DNA of 64,000 bases, from positions 62,001-126,000 of the forward strand of contig JBCCKF010000002.1 in assembly GCA_039027435.1 (NCBI GenBank). Reading direction: 5' to 3'. The notes below the pieces were generated by a model that had not been told where the DNA came from, made no database searches, and saw only the letters and a program-made list of their open reading frames with translations. How positions within the stretch are numbered: the first letter of the stretch is position 1; each line of letters opens with the position of its first letter. The position numbers and the translations under genes are program-made. Below are positions 63,736-64,000 of this stretch, in pieces. This stretch comes from CALBPI01 sp039027435. Lineage in GTDB: Bacteria > Pseudomonadota > Gammaproteobacteria > Steroidobacterales > Woeseiaceae.

Positions 63736-64000
63736 CCTTCTTCTGCAGGCTTGTAGCCTTGCCGCTCCAGAGAATCTGCAACTTCGGGTGGCATGTAGTT
63801 CTCGTCGTGTTTCGCGAGTACTTCCTCGGCGACAAAGCGACCATCTTCACCAAGCTGCCCTCTCGCGATAATGCCCTGCCCGTCTCTGAACAAGTCAGGC
63901 AGAACGCCAGTGTAAGCAACCACCAGTTCGTTCTTGGTATCGGTCAGAGTGAACTCGAGCTCCAGACTGCCAGGCTCACGAAACAGGCTGCCTTCCTTCA
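63732..64000 (-). CDS. ccmE: Heme chaperone CcmE (partial; start beyond the right edge)
   Basis: About 89 C-terminal residues are visible. YTGVLPDLFRDGQGIIARGQ and RFVAEEVLAKHDENYMPPEV are hallmark CcmE sequences; His of AKHDENYMPP is the covalent heme ligand, with the conserved Tyr four residues later. The window ends inside the OB-fold domain. ccmA-D, which normally precede it, would lie to the right. Confidence 0.93.
   Translation of the reverse strand, partial: KEGSLFREPGSLELEFTLTDTKNELVVAYTGVLPDLFRDGQGIIARGQLGEDGRFVAEEVLAKHDENYMPPEVADSLERQGYKPAEEG

Overview
The window is chromosomal DNA from a free-living aerobic gammaproteobacterium. Evidence: a TamA/TamB pair, a Ccm (System I) cytochrome c maturation operon with CcmI, a fimT-pilV-pilW-pilX-pilY1-pilE minor-pilin cluster, an NtrC/sigma-54 regulator with a matching promoter, and a Fur-box-controlled ferric ABC transporter. 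AlkB, an IorAB-type molybdenum hydroxylase with an AMACR-like CoA racemase, and several hydrolases suggest a heterotroph using lipids or hydrocarbons. I cannot name the genus. Genes are tightly packed, many with 1-4 nt start/stop overlaps (ATGA, GTGA, TTGA, TGATG). No gap exceeds 300 bases. I found no rRNA, tRNA, insertion sequence, prophage or CRISPR array.

Layout. 1-4.0 kb (minus): the membrane part of an exporter ABC protein, a peptidase-MA-like/TPR protein and a DUF885-like lipoprotein. 4.1-5.1 kb: a UspE-like stress protein. 5.1-9.0 kb (minus): iorA-like, iorB-like and AMACR genes. 9.1-11.7 kb: a lipoprotein fusing Calx-beta, sugar-dehydrogenase and di-heme domains. 11.7-13.6 kb (minus): aldehyde dehydrogenase plus DUF779. 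13.9-18.2 kb (minus): a Fur-box operon of an FTR1-like periplasmic protein and FbpABC. 18.3-21.5 kb (minus): DUF411, AlkB, M48 protease and a lipoprotein. 21.6-24.2 kb: a serine hydrolase and an M20 peptidase, convergent. 24.4-31.2 kb: type IV pilus minor pilins and PilY1. 31.2-34.2 kb: LOG, an alpha/beta hydrolase and a DUF3336 patatin.

34.3-44.2 kb is the most interesting segment. It is a nine-gene minus-strand run: a 60-residue membrane protein, MacA-like adaptor, MacB-type ATPase, two FtsX/MacB permeases, an NtrC-type regulator, its histidine kinase, an arginase/agmatinase-family enzyme and a group II PLP decarboxylase. A near-perfect sigma-54 promoter (44028-44043) precedes it, with a cluster of CGGACA/TGTCCG half-sites 90-160 bases upstream. 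This looks like a self-activating envelope efflux module that carries amine/guanidine enzymes.

44.2-46.1 kb (plus): RssA-like patatin and an SDR. 46.1-49.4 kb: a MOSC protein and a BarA-like hybrid kinase. 49.4-53.0 kb: sterol-desaturase-family hydroxylase, pirin and a second group II decarboxylase. 53.0-64.0 kb (minus): ccmE(partial)-ccmF-ccmG-ccmH-ccmI, a thioesterase, tamA, tamB, a nitronate-monooxygenase-like protein and crcB, in one nearly continuous run.
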